Source of the DNA: Durusdinium trenchii
Taxonomy: Eukaryota > Sar > Dinophyceae > Suessiales > Symbiodiniaceae
Assembly: GCA_963970005.1 (NCBI GenBank)
Contig: CAXAMN010028950.1
Span: 390,738-454,737 of the forward strand
Length of the DNA: 64,000 bases
Direction of reading: 5' to 3'
Both the position numbers and the translations under genes were made by a program. Shown one piece after another: positions 1 through 12,600 of the stretch; position 1 is the first letter of the stretch; every line of letters starts with the position of its first letter. The notes under the pieces are model-generated. The model was not told the DNA's origin and did not search any database. It saw nothing but the letters and a program-made list of their open reading frames with translations.

Positions 1-1020
1 GGAAGATCTAGGGCTTGGGGCTTGGGGTGTTCCCTGAAAGCCAAACCAGCCTCTACTCTACTCTATTTCGAGGCAAAGGTTGTTTTCAACGCAGGTTCTT
101 TAGCATCAACAGCGCCATGAAAGGTAGATCTTCATATACGGAATTATACGGATGTTTTCCATGAACACCGCCTCGTACCTTCCAGGAAAAGCCAAACAAG
201 AGTGAGGACACTGACACTGACTGTGAACAAATGTGCGACAATCCCATGAATTAGAGGAGCACCAAGAGGGTAGAATCTCATGGGCTTGTCAATGTTGCAC
301 AACAGGTTCGGCGGCAACAAAACAGCGTAAAGGTTCAGAATACATCTCCGGGCATGGTTTCCTCGAGGCCCGTTAGTGGAAGGAGTGCACAATCAGTGCA
401 GTGGCTGTCCATGTCATCGACACCTTAGCAGGAAAAGTCCAAATGTTCAAACAATGGCAATGAATATGTTCTTTGCACCAGTTTGGGATCCAGTTATCTG
501 ACCACATTGACTGTCGCTGGCCAAGGAATGCTATGAGTACCAGTGCAGTTTGGAACTCAGTTCTTTAAGCCAACCACGTACCTCGTGCTTTTGATAGAGA
601 AATCCTGTCATATAGAAAATTCACGTAAGATCCCCCAGCTTTTTGTGGTAGTGGTTTGATGTGGTTTGTACTTGACATTTGCCCCTCACCGTCACCACAT
701 TGACAACCCTCGGCAGCACTGCGGTGGCTTGGAGAGCAGGGCTCCTGCCGTGGCTGGGTCTGGTTTCTGGTGGGGTGAACTGCCAACACATCTGTCAAGG
801 TCATGTCGATTCCGTTCCGGAGGAAGCAGAAGTTTGGTTCCGGCGCGCGATGGCATCAAACAGAACAAAGAAGATAACCAAAACACTTAATTTTTTGGCC
901 GTTATAGGCCGTTGAGAGGATTCAACAAACCGTAAGTACGGATTGCCGCCTCTTAGCTTTCTTAACGGATTGCCCGTCCAGATCCGCACTGTACCAGGTG
1001 AGGGTTGGTCTCCTAAGACT
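1..1020. other. no gene recognised at window start
   Basis: No conserved domain or convincing exon is visible here on either strand. Open frames are short and mutually overlapping. If the cysteine-rich gene that follows has a signal peptide or first exon, it should lie here or upstream of the window, but I could not identify it. Confidence 0.4.
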
Positions 1021-1029
1021 GATCACCAC

Positions 1030-3954
1030 AAGCGCCACGGCGCCAGTGACCTCGAGTGCTGCGAGAAGTCGCTCCGTCGGAAAGGGTCGTCCGTATGGGT
1101 CGTCTGTATGGGTCGTACGTGGTCGCCGAAGTGGTCATGATGGGGTCGCATCCGACCGATGCGGGTCCTGGAGATTGGGTAGGTATCGGTTTTTTTTCTT
1201 GGGCAGTCACAGCCAGATTCGATGGTCTTGGTGGGGTCAGCGTCGGATTTTGCTTGGGTTGGCCAGCAGTGGTATAGGATGTTCTGATGCTCACGATGCC
1301 CCTTGTGTTTTCAGCTGTACCTTTTTGAATGTGCACACCTCTTGGAGCTCGAGAACTGCCACGCAAGCCAGAAACTCGAATTGTTTATTGTGTTTCTTTC
1401 TTCATGTCCTCACTAAAAAGCTTGGGCCAGATGATCGTGTTGTTGATGCAGTAGGTCATGTGCGGCCGGTCAGGCGAAGGGCCCAATTGGTGCGGCAAAA
1501 GCCACCTGCTCTTTCGCTCGACTCGGGTTCTTTGGGGCCTCCATGGGAGTGCCTAAGAGAGCACTTTCGCACGGCAGGTGTACCTTCAGACCTCAAGGGC
1601 CACCGTCCGCTGGACTACACCGTCCCCGCTATTGGACGCTAAGGACTTGTGCCTTGTGGTCTTGTGGCGAGGGCTTTGCCTCGAACGAAGCGTACAGCAC
1701 CAACGCTACTAGTCCCAAAGTGCCAGCTTGGGTGGGAGACGGGCCTTGATGATACTCTTCTTTTGAGCTGAAATCATGTCCTACAATTTTTGGAGTGATA
1801 AATGAGATGTTTACCACCATGCCATGTGCACACGGCCCGGCCTCTCATTTCTCGGGTAGTGTGTGACCGGCACAACTTGTCCTTGTTTCCACTCTACTGT
1901 GTTGGAAGTTCATAGCACTCACTTAGTGATTGATGTCATTTTCGCATATTTTCGCTTGGCTGCTCTGGCCGTTGTCCTGCACTGCACGCATGCCCCTCCA
2001 GAGGTCTTCCAGAGCAATGAGATGTGCTGCGACAAGACTTGCGCCACCGTGCCTTGCAAGGCCAGCGCGCGGTTCGCCCGCCTCGCCGTTCGACGGGTGA
2101 ATCAGTGAATCGCCGCGCGTTCGCCCTAAGGTATCGTGAGCTACACCGTGGTCAACACCCAGCTTGGTTGTGAGAACAATTGAAAACATGAGCCATAGAA
2201 ACTATAGAACATCATAGAGCCTTTGAGCCTTTGAGGCCAAACTTGAAATAACATCGGCCTGAAAAAGGTCAAGGCTTTGGAGAGTGAACGGGATGGAGTT
2301 ATTGAATAGAACATGATACAACTCATTGTTTCACAAGTCTTGCGTAGTCTTGCCTTTTTCGTAGTTGAGGGGAGCACCTTCGAAAAAGCGGCCACTTTGT
2401 TACCTTCGGGTGAGTGGTGTGCATGTTTGATGCCCCTGTGACGGCTCACCCTGCTGATTTTGGGGTGATATTTTCGTTGGTTTCTGTGTGTTGTTCGATT
2501 TTGCCATCCATTCCCTGCTGCTCGCCAGGCGGGCTACCGGAACAAAGGGGCTGAAGCATTGGCGCTCACACACGATGAATGTTGTGCAGCTTGGCATCAG
2601 CTAAGTTGATTCGATGAATGAGTGGTCTTATATGGTCGGTCTTACTCATTGCAAGACACCTGGGTGCTACTCCTGGCCGTTTTGGATCGCTTTTGCAGGA
2701 TGTGTCGAATCCGCATGCGGCTGCATGCCGCCAAGCATTCGAAAAAGCAGTTCTTGGGGCGATGATTGAACACGCTAAACTCAACAAAGGCCGTTTTGGC
2801 CACGTGTCAGTGCAGCCGACTAACGGTTCCAAGAGATAAACTGATGAACAGACCGAGAAGGGCCTTCTTGTAATCTCTGTAGTAGAGGTTTGATTCCCCT
2901 CAAGGTTCGGCATATTTGATGTCAACTAGCATTCATTTAGGCTCCCTTCACTCCAAAAGCCCGTGATTTGTTTGTGAACGTGGCCCCAAAAAGTTATCTC
3001 CATTCGTTTTGGGTAGAAGGCTTGTAGAAGGTGCACATCTCCCCAAAATACCAGCTCGTCAGTAAGCCTTTTCGGAACAATGAAGGACCACTTGATGGAT
3101 CAAAAAGGCGACCAAAAATCGGTGGGAATCCTTGGGGATCCCAGAGCGCCAAGGAGATGACCTGTGCACTCTTCAACTGTACCGGCAATTGGACTCGCCA
3201 GCCCAGCGCGGTCGATAGGCCATGCGTAGGACGCGCAGTGACGTGGAGCATGGAGCTAAACCACTGGATAGAGGAGCATGGTGAAATGGAACATGTACCT
3301 GTCAGACCCCTTGGTGTTGCAGACCTTGGTTTTGGGGAAGACCTTCGTTGCTTCAAGCCGCCACTGGTGTGAAGTATCTCAGGGTATAGTCAAGAAGGTC
3401 AGTACTTGAGCAACTGCACCGGACTGGAAGCTTGGACTGCTAGGAAGCTTGGAGGACCTATACACTGTGGGGACTAGTGATGGTACTTGGTGGAATCTGC
3501 GCTTGTCAAAGACCAGCTGCGCAAGACTTCTGGAGACTACTGTACTAATTGATAATGTTTGTCCGTGCGCAGGGAGAGGAACTGAGCCTTTTGCCATGGG
3601 CATGGCTCTAAACTCGCCCAAAATAGACCAGAGGAACGGCCCAATTCCCAAGCTAAATGATGTTGATGTGGGAGCCCCTAGAAACATCCGATCGCTCCTA
3701 GTAGCGATGCCCTTTGTTCCTAGTAGCTTCTTGCTCCTAGTAGTAAGGCCAGGAGCCCCTAGAAGCGTCCTTGTTCCATTCGTAGCGATGCCTTTGTTCC
3801 TAGAAGCGTCCTTGTTCCTAGTACCAGGGAATGTTGATGTGGCTCCATCCCAAGACTGTTGGTATTTCTGATGAATTTTGCGGCGTTCACAGGGTGGCGG
3901 AGGACGAGAACACCTGCTGCCAGCCCAGCTGTGCCGTCTTCGACTGCGCTGCAG
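1030..3954 (+). CDS. Cys-rich repeat gene, 5' exon group
   Basis: Four short + strand exons carry a cysteine module. Approximate exons: 1030-1067 (ASDLECCEK), 2013-2060 (SNEMCCDKTCATVPCK), 3145-3209 (TCALFNCTGNW), 3893-3954 (DENTCCQPSCAVFDCAA). The core is D/S-x-x-C-C-x-x-T/S-C-A-x-x-x-C, often followed by G-W/Y. Splice signals fit: AG acceptors before 2013, 3145 and 3893, GC donor after 2060, GT donor after 3954. Ten more modules follow downstream of the FNIP gene, so this is read as the 5' part of one multi-exon gene. I do not recognise the domain by name. Closely spaced cysteines suggest a disulfide-rich, probably secreted or lumenal protein (inference). The gene start and some intermediate exons are not located, and the 1030 exon is the weakest because its second half is missing. 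Confidence 0.55.
3688..3832 (+). repeat. dispersed CTAGTAG-rich repeat, copy 1
   Basis: Internally repetitive segment built from CCTAGTAGC, TTCTTGCTCCTAG and TAGCGATGCCCTTTGTTCC blocks. Related copies lie in the opposite orientation at 22678-22765 and 26430-26518. All three can be read as a Ser/Leu/Val-rich peptide (APSSFLLLVV), but that is a by-product of the repeat and not evidence for a gene. It lies just upstream of a Cys-rich exon. Confidence 0.75.
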
Positions 3955-6900
3955 GTGATGGGGGCTGGTGAAATGTGGGTGTCTTATTTCTATTAGGGGG
4001 GGAGACCATGGGGAGATGGGTATATAGACTTGTAGACTGGTCTATTTCCCTTCTCACAGTGGGGTCATACAGCCCGGAAAGTCCCGCCATGATAAACAAA
4101 ACACATGGTGGCGTGTTCATTTGTCATTTTGAGTCATCCTGTGGGGCATAGAAAAAGAGCAGTCCATTTGGGATTCTTTGGGTATTGTGTGGAATGTCAG
4201 TGACCTCAATCGATCCAAAGCAAGACGTAGACAGGGATCAGGAGGGTTTTGAAATCATGATGCTACAGAAGGACCTTGGAAGACCAACATTATTATAAAT
4301 TCATGATTTCCTCTATCTGGAGGGAGCTTATGTTTGAGCTTTCCACGTTCCTTTTTTCTTGCCAGTTTCTACGTCAACTTGTCACTGGAACGAGTCCACG
4401 GTATCACGGTGTTTTTCTGCCGTGGCTCCAGCAGAATCCCATGTCGGGGACCTCGACCATCACACCAGGGACCCGTTCCTCGTCTTCGTTCAGATGATAG
4501 TGATTTGCATGTGATTACTGAGTTGGGTGGGATATCGTGAAGCCCAAGAAGTACCTATAGTAGGAAGCATGGGTTGTTCTTTGCAGGTTCACCATCCATC
4601 CTATATAATGGGTTCCGGTGCCATGCGCACGCCGCCGCTTGCATCGCCGGCCGCACAACCTGCGCAAGAAGATCTGCCAGCGGCCGTGGTGTGCCTCAGC
4701 AGGAATCATGCCAATGACAGGCTGAAAAAGACCTAGCAAACATATAAGCCTCCTACAGGGTGTCTACTAGTGCTATTAATAGCCCTTTGAGAAGGTTTAG
4801 GGGTGTCACTTAACCACCCCTTGGATATGCTTTGGAACTGGTGCCTTTCTCTCAGGGACTTGTCAGGGATTGTTGGACTCGTCGCGAACCCAACATCTAC
4901 GAGGTTGGGTCTGTCCCATTACCTGTACTGTAATAGCAGTTGAAAAGGCCTGCAACCTAACCATCATCCACTATTACAAGTAATGGGATGGCATAGCAAA
5001 CTACAAGGTAACTTCGGCATCGGACTTAAGGGTGAAGGCAACCAGAACCGACGTGCCGACTCCAAACTTTCCTTAAGATCTCCCACCCCGTTTTTCTTTT
5101 CGAGGATCCCCTCAACACTCACAATTCCCAAGTAGTCTTCAAAGCTTCTAACATTTATCGTTCAATTTTAGCCCTTTCGTGCTAAGGTGCTATACTATGA
5201 AGACTTGTCTGACATGAGTTCCAACATTCACTCCCTCCGGCATCCAAACTCTGGCGTGCCGAGGCCAACCACCTCCCTCCCAGAGGGGGGCACTCGTTGG
5301 CACCGGCGCATTTGCGATGTTGACGGTGACTGGCCTCGATGGCTCGACGCTTCAGCTGGAGGTGGATGAGACGATGACCGTGGCCTGTCCGACCGCAAAA
5401 AACTGTCCGACCTGGGCGGAGGTGTCCTAGACCTGCCCCAACGAACGAAGTGGGATCAATGCAGAACAGACACTGTTGGTGAAGGAAAGTCGCCACCCTT
5501 GTGTGGGTGCCCATGTCCATTTCCATATTGCTTGGAGTATTGCTTTGATAAGGCTTGGGTACTTCAAGTGCAGCCGGGTTGCTATGGGGAGTTCCTACCC
5601 ACCGCAGATTGATCAAAATTTCATACTTCGACCCCAGGTCACTCTACATGTTGTAAAGATACTGTGCTGGCAGAGCGAAAGAGTCTTGCGTGCATGATCG
5701 GCTAGGTGAAGCCAAGTAAAGGGACCTTAGGTAGGCATCGTGACGCTGTACGGTCCAAGGCCCCCCTGAACAGCAGAGGATGACCAGCTCCCTATACAAG
5801 CAAGAAACTTTATATCACCATACCTATGCTTACTCCTCCCCCTATCAGCTGGTGGTCCAGTCTCAACCTGGGCCTCTTCCCAGGCACAGGCCCTGGTACT
5901 CAGGTCACCGCTTTGACAAGGACTATCGCACACCGCGTTGCTTTGAAGGCTGGTTTACGCCTCATCTTGACCTCCGGTGGGAAGATCATCGATCGCTGCC
6001 AGCCATTACTGCCACAGGTGTCGGAGGGCGAAATCATGCACCTCAAGCGGCACATGGCGGACACTTTGGACCCCATTTTTGTGCGCAAAGAGTTGAACAG
6101 TTAAAGTTAAATCGATAGAATTTGTCTAAGTGACTGGAACAAGTGTTAGCTGCTTTGAGGAGTTTTCATGTTTGTGGCATGCGGCAATCGTACTTTGATT
6201 CCGTCCTCCTTCACTTGGCACTTGGACCCGGCACGTGAAACGTTCGCTTCTTAAATGTAGATGCTCAAGCCGTTGCATTGGTGAACGTCTGAAGCCGTTG
6301 GCCCCTGTATGAGAGAAATGTGATCACATGGCCCCTGGGGAATATAACCGACTGAAGGCTGAATGTACAAGCATGTTTTTCGAGGACATGGACTCACCTT
6401 GTCGGATAGTATGCTTGTACGTTTGGAAATGGGATCCGGACCCTAAGTACTAGAGGGAAACGTTAGACTTTTCTTGGAATCAACTATTCGCATCGTTTTG
6501 AATCCAGATGTGTCAAGGGATTGGTGGGTTCCACTGCGACATTCTAACTGCGAATCCTACAGTTGGCATTTTGGTGATTGATGTATGATGATACGTGTAT
6601 ATGTATATATATATACACGGGATCCCACTTAAAAGTCTTTGGGAGTTTGCGAGCACCTGCGGATGGAAACCATGCATGTATCCAATGGTTGGGTTCGTTT
6701 TCGGTGGCTCTGCGAGCGTCATTTATGTCGGCACCATTTACTTTCAATCTACTGTAGCCAATCGCTTGTTCCTCTCAGGTGCTTGTGCATAGCTGGAGTC
6801 TCGTTTTGGTGTGTTTTCCTCCTTCCACACGTGTAAAGATTGTAAAGCTCCTGGTGGGAATGGTGGGAAGAACCAAACAACTCCTTGAAATCCTCATGGA

Positions 6901-7177
6901 AGTGGAAGGCCCCTGTCCACTTCCATGGACTTCTGACTCGGAGAGAAGGATCTCCTGGTCCTACATGCCAATCCAAGGTACGTGACAAGGCAATATGGTG
7001 CGGGACAAGCTGCGGTGATTCTCCGGACGAACCTGTCAGAGAGGACCAGGCAGGACTTAACATTTAATCCTATTCTCCGCTAGGTGGTGGTTTGGAAATA
7101 AGACACCCATTGGAACAGGTGAACCACAAGTCACATGTCCAGCTTATACTGTTTTATCATGTCACGTGTCAACACGC
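3955..7177 (+). other. probable intron sequence 5' of FNIP gene
   Basis: This is the first part of the interval between Cys-rich exons 3893-3954 and 9676-9743. It holds a dispersed short repeat near 4787-4830, a TA-rich tract near 6600 and a small inverted repeat (6363-6374 with 6410-6421). No coding exon was recognised, and the frames here show no conserved motif. Confidence 0.45.
4787..4830 (+). repeat. dispersed short repeat, copy 1
   Basis: The segment resembles two others at 61337-61375 and 62435-62476: a CTTTGAGAAGGTTTAGGGGT-like start, then a short TGTC-type spacer and a TTAACCACCCC-type end. The ends are partly complementary to each other. This copy is the most diverged. It may be the tip of a larger mobile element family, which cannot be settled from three copies. 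Confidence 0.45.
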
Positions 7178-9121
7178 ATGTCGCGGCAGTCCTTTTATAG
7201 GCGAAGCTTGTGCGCAGAAGATGTGGACGCCATTGATGCCATTTCCTCATTGACCTTCGCGGATGAGTTCAACAAAAGATTGGATGGTGTGACCCTTCCA
7301 GGCGGCCTGGAAGACTTGACGTTTGGCCGTGACTTCAACCAGTTGTTGGAAGAGGTGCTTTTGCCCAAGACTCTGCAGACGTTGACCTTTGGCCGCGATT
7401 TCAACCAAACCTTGACACATGTCACGTGGCCAAGTGGCCTGCAAACATTGGCTCTTGGCGGGGCCTTCAACCACAGCTTGGAGGGCATGCTGTGGCCGAG
7501 TAATTTGCAACATTTGCAACTAGGGTCTGGTTTCAACCAGAGCTTGGCAGGTGTCACCCTGCCAGGCAGCCTGCGGACTTTGATCTTCGGCTCCTCCTTT
7601 GACCAGAGCATGGATGGGGTAGTCTTGCCCAGTAGCTTGCAGTCATTGACCTTTGGCGACTGCTTTTGCCAGAGCTTGACTGGTGTCACACTGCCAAATG
7701 GCCTGAGGTCCTTGACCTTTGGCGATGGGTTCAATCACAGCCTGAAAGGTGTCAAATTTCCAAACTCACTTCAATCCTTGACTTTTGGTCTTCGTTTCGA
7801 CCAAAGCTTGCAGGGTGTTTCGCTGCCAAGCAGCCTTCAAAACTTGACCTTGGGCGAGCTATTCAACCAGAGTTTGGCAGGTATAACCCTCCCAAACAGC
7901 CTGCAGAGCTTGTCCTTTGACCGTAGCTTTAACCAAAGCTTGGCGGGCACTGTGCTCCCCAACAGCTTGCACACGTTGACCTTCGGCCGTGATTTCCGAC
8001 AGAAGTTGGCAGGTGTTTCCTTGCCGAGGGGCTTGCAGAAGTTCACCTTCGGCTCGACCTTTGACAAAAGCTTGGATGGTGTTGTATTGCCGAGTGGCCT
8101 GGAGACGGCGACTTTGGACTGTGGTTTTGAAGGCGTCATTCTTCCAAGCCACCTTCAGACTCTGCTCCTTGGTCAGCAGTTCGATCAAAGCTTGGCAGGC
8201 GTTTCTTTGCCGCAGAACCTGCGGACTTTGATATTCGGGCTGAGTTTTGACCAAAGCTTGGCCGGTGTCACCTTCCCAAGCAACCTGGAGACTTTGAGCT
8301 TTGGCTTGAGTTTTGACCAGAGTTTGGCAGGTGTCACCCTGCCCAGCAGCCTGCGCTCTTTGACCTTTGGACATTGTTTTGACCAAAGCTTGGCAGGCCT
8401 GGTCTTGCCGAGCAGCTTGCAGGCTTTAGCCTTTGGTGATTGCTTTTGCCAGAGCTTGGATGATGTCATTCTGCCCAGCAGCCTACAGAGTTTGACCTTT
8501 GGCAACGAGTTCAACAAGAGCCTTGCAGGTGTCACGCTTCCCAGCGGCTTGCAGACTCTGACGCTGGGCCTCCGTTTCAACCAGAGCTTGGTCAATGTAG
8601 ATCTGCCAGCCAATCTCCACTCTTTGACCTTCGGTCATGATTTTGACCAGAGCTTGGAAGGCGTGTCGTTTCCCGACAGTCTGAGGACTGTGATCTTCGG
8701 AAACGACTTCGATCAGAGTTTGCGAGCTGTGACGCTGCCCAATGACTTGGAGAGCTTGACCTTCGGTGCAGGTTTCAATCAGAGTTTAGCAGGTGTGACG
8801 CTGCCAAGTGGTCTTCTCTCTTTGACCTTTGGTATTGAGTTTAATCAGAGCTTGGATGCTGTCATCCTGCCCAGCAACCTGCAGCTCTTGTCTTTTGGGC
8901 GTGACTTCAACCAGAGCTTGGCAGCTGTGACCTTGCCGAGCAGCCTTCAGACCTTGGACTTTGGCCGTTTCTTCAACCAGAGCTTCGAAGGGGTCTTGCT
9001 ACCATCGAGCTTGCAGACTTTGACCTTGGGCCATGATTTCGACCAAAGCTTTGAAGGTGTCACCTTGCCCAGCACTCTCCAGGAAGTCCGTTTCAATGAA
9101 TTCAGTGTCAACGTTCACTAA
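7178..9121 (+). CDS. FNIP-repeat protein, intronless frame
   Basis: A continuous frame of about 647 codons encodes about 28 tandem copies of a 22-residue unit, typically FNQSLAGVTLPSSLQTLTFG plus two variable residues. This matches the FNIP repeat, a leucine-rich-repeat relative best known from Dictyostelium and common in large protists. After a short N-terminal leader (MSRQSFYRRS...), repeats begin near residue 32 and run to the C terminus, which ends NEFSVNVH. Nothing else is present: no kinase, F-box, membrane segment or evident signal peptide. The expected fold is a solenoid for protein-protein binding; the partner is unknown. The first ATG is at 7178; a GTG lies four codons upstream in frame, but ATG is preferred. 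An upstream exon joined near 7220 cannot be excluded. Unit 14 is four residues short. The gene sits between Cys-rich exons on the same strand. Confidence 0.88.
   Translation: MSRQSFYRRSLCAEDVDAIDAISSLTFADEFNKRLDGVTLPGGLEDLTFGRDFNQLLEEVLLPKTLQTLTFGRDFNQTLTHVTWPSGLQTLALGGAFNHSLEGMLWPSNLQHLQLGSGFNQSLAGVTLPGSLRTLIFGSSFDQSMDGVVLPSSLQSLTFGDCFCQSLTGVTLPNGLRSLTFGDGFNHSLKGVKFPNSLQSLTFGLRFDQSLQGVSLPSSLQNLTLGELFNQSLAGITLPNSLQSLSFDRSFNQSLAGTVLPNSLHTLTFGRDFRQKLAGVSLPRGLQKFTFGSTFDKSLDGVVLPSGLETATLDCGFEGVILPSHLQTLLLGQQFDQSLAGVSLPQNLRTLIFGLSFDQSLAGVTFPSNLETLSFGLSFDQSLAGVTLPSSLRSLTFGHCFDQSLAGLVLPSSLQALAFGDCFCQSLDDVILPSSLQSLTFGNEFNKSLAGVTLPSGLQTLTLGLRFNQSLVNVDLPANLHSLTFGHDFDQSLEGVSFPDSLRTVIFGNDFDQSLRAVTLPNDLESLTFGAGFNQSLAGVTLPSGLLSLTFGIEFNQSLDAVILPSNLQLLSFGRDFNQSLAAVTLPSSLQTLDFGRFFNQSFEGVLLPSSLQTLTLGHDFDQSFEGVTLPSTLQEVRFNEFSVNVH
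7280..9100 (+). repeat. 66-bp coding tandem repeat (28 units)
   Basis: The FNIP frame is a tandem array with a 66-bp period at DNA level. Each unit has a GACTTCAACCAGAGCTTGG-like start and a CTGCCCAGCAGCCTGCAG-like middle. Units differ at many positions, mostly conservatively (Phe-Asn/Asp-Gln-Ser retained), so the array is old or under selection rather than freshly amplified. One unit, near 8119-8172, lacks 12 bp in frame. Confidence 0.85.
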
Positions 9122-9675
9122 GATGTTGCAGCTCAGCTTCTAGGCTGGGGAGAGGCAAAGAAGAAAAGCAGGGCAGCGAAGAATGGTTTGAAGTTCAGGC
9201 ACAGTGGCTGCTCATGCCATCCGCGCAGCCAGAGCTCGCTTGGCTTTGAGCTTTCGTCGTTCGTTTCGAGTTTTTTCTGAAACTGCAGGATGCTGATGCT
9301 GGGCCCCCCTCCGAAAAAGCCAAGAACACCAGTCGACTCAGCCACACTCACTTTCATCGACTCCTGTTTTCAACGAACGTGCAACTCAGTGGTTTGTCTG
9401 CAGCGGTCGTTTGCGGTTTCTGACACATAGTTGGCATCAGAAACTGGGCAATATGCCAACAGAAAACAAGTTGTCGATATGCCAACTACATGTGTTCCAC
9501 TACTGCAAAGTCAGGAATTGTTCTTTGCACGAATTGATCTTTGCGGCAGCCTATTCGAGCCCTTGAAAAAAATATAAAAAAATCCCTGTGAGGGAGATCA
9601 CCGGGAATCCACACTGTTGACCTCACCCCGGCGCTCGTTTCGACGACTCGGGCGTTTCGCCGCGACCTGCCGCAG
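9122..9675 (+). other. intergenic/intron, nothing recognised
   Basis: This is the interval between the FNIP stop codon and the next Cys-rich exon. No conserved frame was found. A T/A-rich stretch lies near 9565-9585. A polyadenylation signal is not expected to be diagnostic in dinoflagellates and none is claimed. Confidence 0.4.
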
Positions 9676-12600
9676 TGAGCAAAGAAGCCAAGCTGGATGC
9701 CGTGCATTTGCCCGCCAGCTCAGCGGATGTGTGCTGCGTCAAGGCAGGAAACATCGAGGATGTTTAGATCCATGGGGGGGGAAAGAATGGAAAGCAACTC
9801 GATGCCATCACCATGGCCAGGGGAGGGTCACCCTGGCCGGCCGGCCTGCAGATCTGGAAAGGGGAGATCAATGGAAACGGACACTTTCCACAAGGCAAAT
9901 TTGGGAAACGGCATCGTATTTCTGGCGAACATGAGGTTCCCGAGGTGCTCAGCAGTGGTCCAGTTAGGCTGAAGTCGCCGATTTGTCGAAGGACGAAGCG
10001 CTTCAGCTGGAACCTGAAAAGGTCCTTGCTAGACGATATGTCTTCTGATCATGATTGAGAGTGGGGACGACATGCACAATCCCCAACAGATGGTTTGTAG
10101 GGACTCGGGGTGAGTGCCGTCTACTCTGGGGACATTCTCATTACAGATCACCTGGCGGACAAGTCTCGTCCGTCGAAGTGAGAGCGCCCGCCGGGGCCGA
10201 CTCTTTTCCTATATAAGATTGCTGAAGCATGCGTCACCTACGTCGAAGTGCGGAACCTCGAGAGGTCAGTGTTTTCCAAAGTGTCAAAGGTCGCAGACAG
10301 GTCGCAGACTTCCGTGCGCCTCTTCTCGTGCCAGACCTGCTCCTTTTGGTCCTGCCCTTACGGCTATGTGATCCCGGAGGAGAAGAAGCACCTCCCAGAG
10401 CCGAGCGATGAGAGGCAGCGACGGGGCAGCGACAAGCAGCATTGAGTTTCAGAGGTGAGAAATGGCACTGGCACCCCTGTGGATTACTTTTAGATGGGGT
10501 CCATCAATCGGTCCCTCACATCCACGGGCAAAAGATGGAACAGTAGTCTAAAGATGTCTAAAGTACAGTCTGTGAAGCCAGAGTAATTACTTTCTCTTTT
10601 TGTCTTCAAAGAAATGATGGCTTTGGATTCGACTTGGCAGGGTCCCTGAAGTTATAGGTGGACTTCAGTAAGGCACGTCAGACAAGAAATGAACTTGGGG
10701 CACTGACTTTATCGCCGCCCGACTCCCTGCCGCAAAGAGAGACCACCGCAACTGAACTGGCTGCCCGGCTGCCAGGTGTTGTCAGCAGGAGCTGTGTGCC
10801 GTCTTCGGATGCCACTGGGATGCAAGGGTTGTTTTAGCTGACTGGGGTCGGGCGGACAGCCTGCTGGGAAACGGCCACCAGTAGCAAGACGTCGGAATGT
10901 CGGGGGTGGACTAGCCATGACACACCCTCAGACCATCTCAGACCGCTGAAAGGTTTCCAAGCTTTTGCGATGTGCTCAGGTGATCTCAGCTTGGTGAACC
11001 ATCATTCAAGCCTCGCTTTCTCACTCCATTTCACAAGCTCCACCACCCACAATTGACTCGGCGCCACGACCCTCAGAAGTGAGTGTCAGATGTCACGAAT
11101 TGGTCAATTCCGCGTGGCCACGTCACGTGGTTGATCCCTGGATCGGTTGGCATTTGCACCCTTCCTTCGCCCCAAGGCAGTGCCGGCTACACTCCCAACG
11201 ACTCCAGGGCCAAGCTCGTGGGCCACAGCGACGCCGAGTGCTGCAACGCCACCTGCGCCGCATTCACTTGTGAGGCACCTGCAATCGTTTCATTTGTTTT
11301 CCCCGTTCAATTTGTTCTAAAACATGGGACAACTCGGGTGCGCAGGCGAATTCGAAGGAGGAGTTCTGTATGCAATTTGTCCAAGTTCTGAAGTGGCCTT
11401 CGACGCGTTTGATACGTCCTGGTGAGCCATTTTTGAAGCATCTCTTCTGATAAGGGGTTCATTCAGAGATGTGCTCATTTCCTTCCCACCTCCCTTCAAC
11501 ATGGTTCCACGACCTCACAGGCCGCGGAGGGGTGGGTAGTCGACCCGGCCAAGTTCAAGGCGCGGTGCCGGAGAAAGCAGGTTGGGACGCCTGGTCTCTC
11601 CAAACTATGTTTCACAATTACCTGACTCGACGTGTCGTTTAAAGCTTATTACTCACTTCCATATCAAACATACGGTTGATGGGACAGAGTGCCCTCACGC
11701 TCTCTCATTTGCTGTAATTAATGTTGTTGGTCGGAAATGTGCAGTGGGGTTGAAAACAGTTAAATGACCCAAATCCTGCCCCACTTTGCACAAAACCCAG
11801 CACCAACACTAATTAGGGGGTGAGGGGGTTGATGTGGATGGACATGTTATTTCGATACATTGCATGCAGCGGTGCAAGATTTCGTCCACAAGTATCTCTA
11901 CCTTTTTGCTGGTCGAGTCTGCAGTTTTGGGTTCATCCTTTCTTCTCGCAGGTGTGAGAGGCTTTTGGTGGGAGCACAGGGATCGAACACATTTGCACTT
12001 CGATGTACCTAGAGTCTAGATGATCTCCATTGTTTGTTTTGGGGGGCTCTCGTCCCTGGAAGTGCTCCATTTTTTGCACTTCTGGCCGCCATGTTCGACC
12101 CAAACCCGCATCGGAGCATCGTGACCCGAGCTGAAAGAGATCCAGCTTTGACCATGGACTCTCCCAGGTGCATTCGTGCGTAACTTCCTTTGTGCTTCAC
12201 TCCGGAATCGCAACCAGATCTCTCAAGAGGTAAACTGGACAGGTCATGACGGTCATGAAAGAGAAGAGCTGGCATAATACAAACTATCAGTCACTATCAG
12301 TCAACCTGATGCCGAAGCGCCCATGTTCTTCGTTAAGCGTCAGGTGGTCGCCAGCGATGCACCCTCCTGCTGCCAACGGAGCTGTGCACACCACGAGTGC
12401 AGTGACCAGTGGGTGAAAACGGCGCCCCCAGAGAAGGTCGGAGCACACACCGGCGACAGTGGCACCGCCCTCTCGATCGGGTGGTGTAGACCCTACTGAA
12501 CGGGAAGGTGTGAACATGTTTGCATCTTGTTTGCATTGCATCTGTTGATAGTTATCAGGTGTGTTCAGTGGCGAGAAGAATCATACATGATATATAGGTT

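Noticed and set aside
998..1642. 214-codon + strand frame
   Set aside because: It starts at GTG, is in a different frame from the Cys module it overlaps, and has low-information composition.
6363..6421. Inverted repeat TGTACAAGCAT / ATGCTTGTAC
   Set aside because: A 10-bp stem with a loop near 37 nt is expected by chance in sequence of this length and has no nearby gene to regulate.
7195..8613. Several long minus-strand frames under the FNIP gene
   Set aside because: They are periodic shadows of the 66-bp coding repeat; their peptides repeat with the same period and match nothing.
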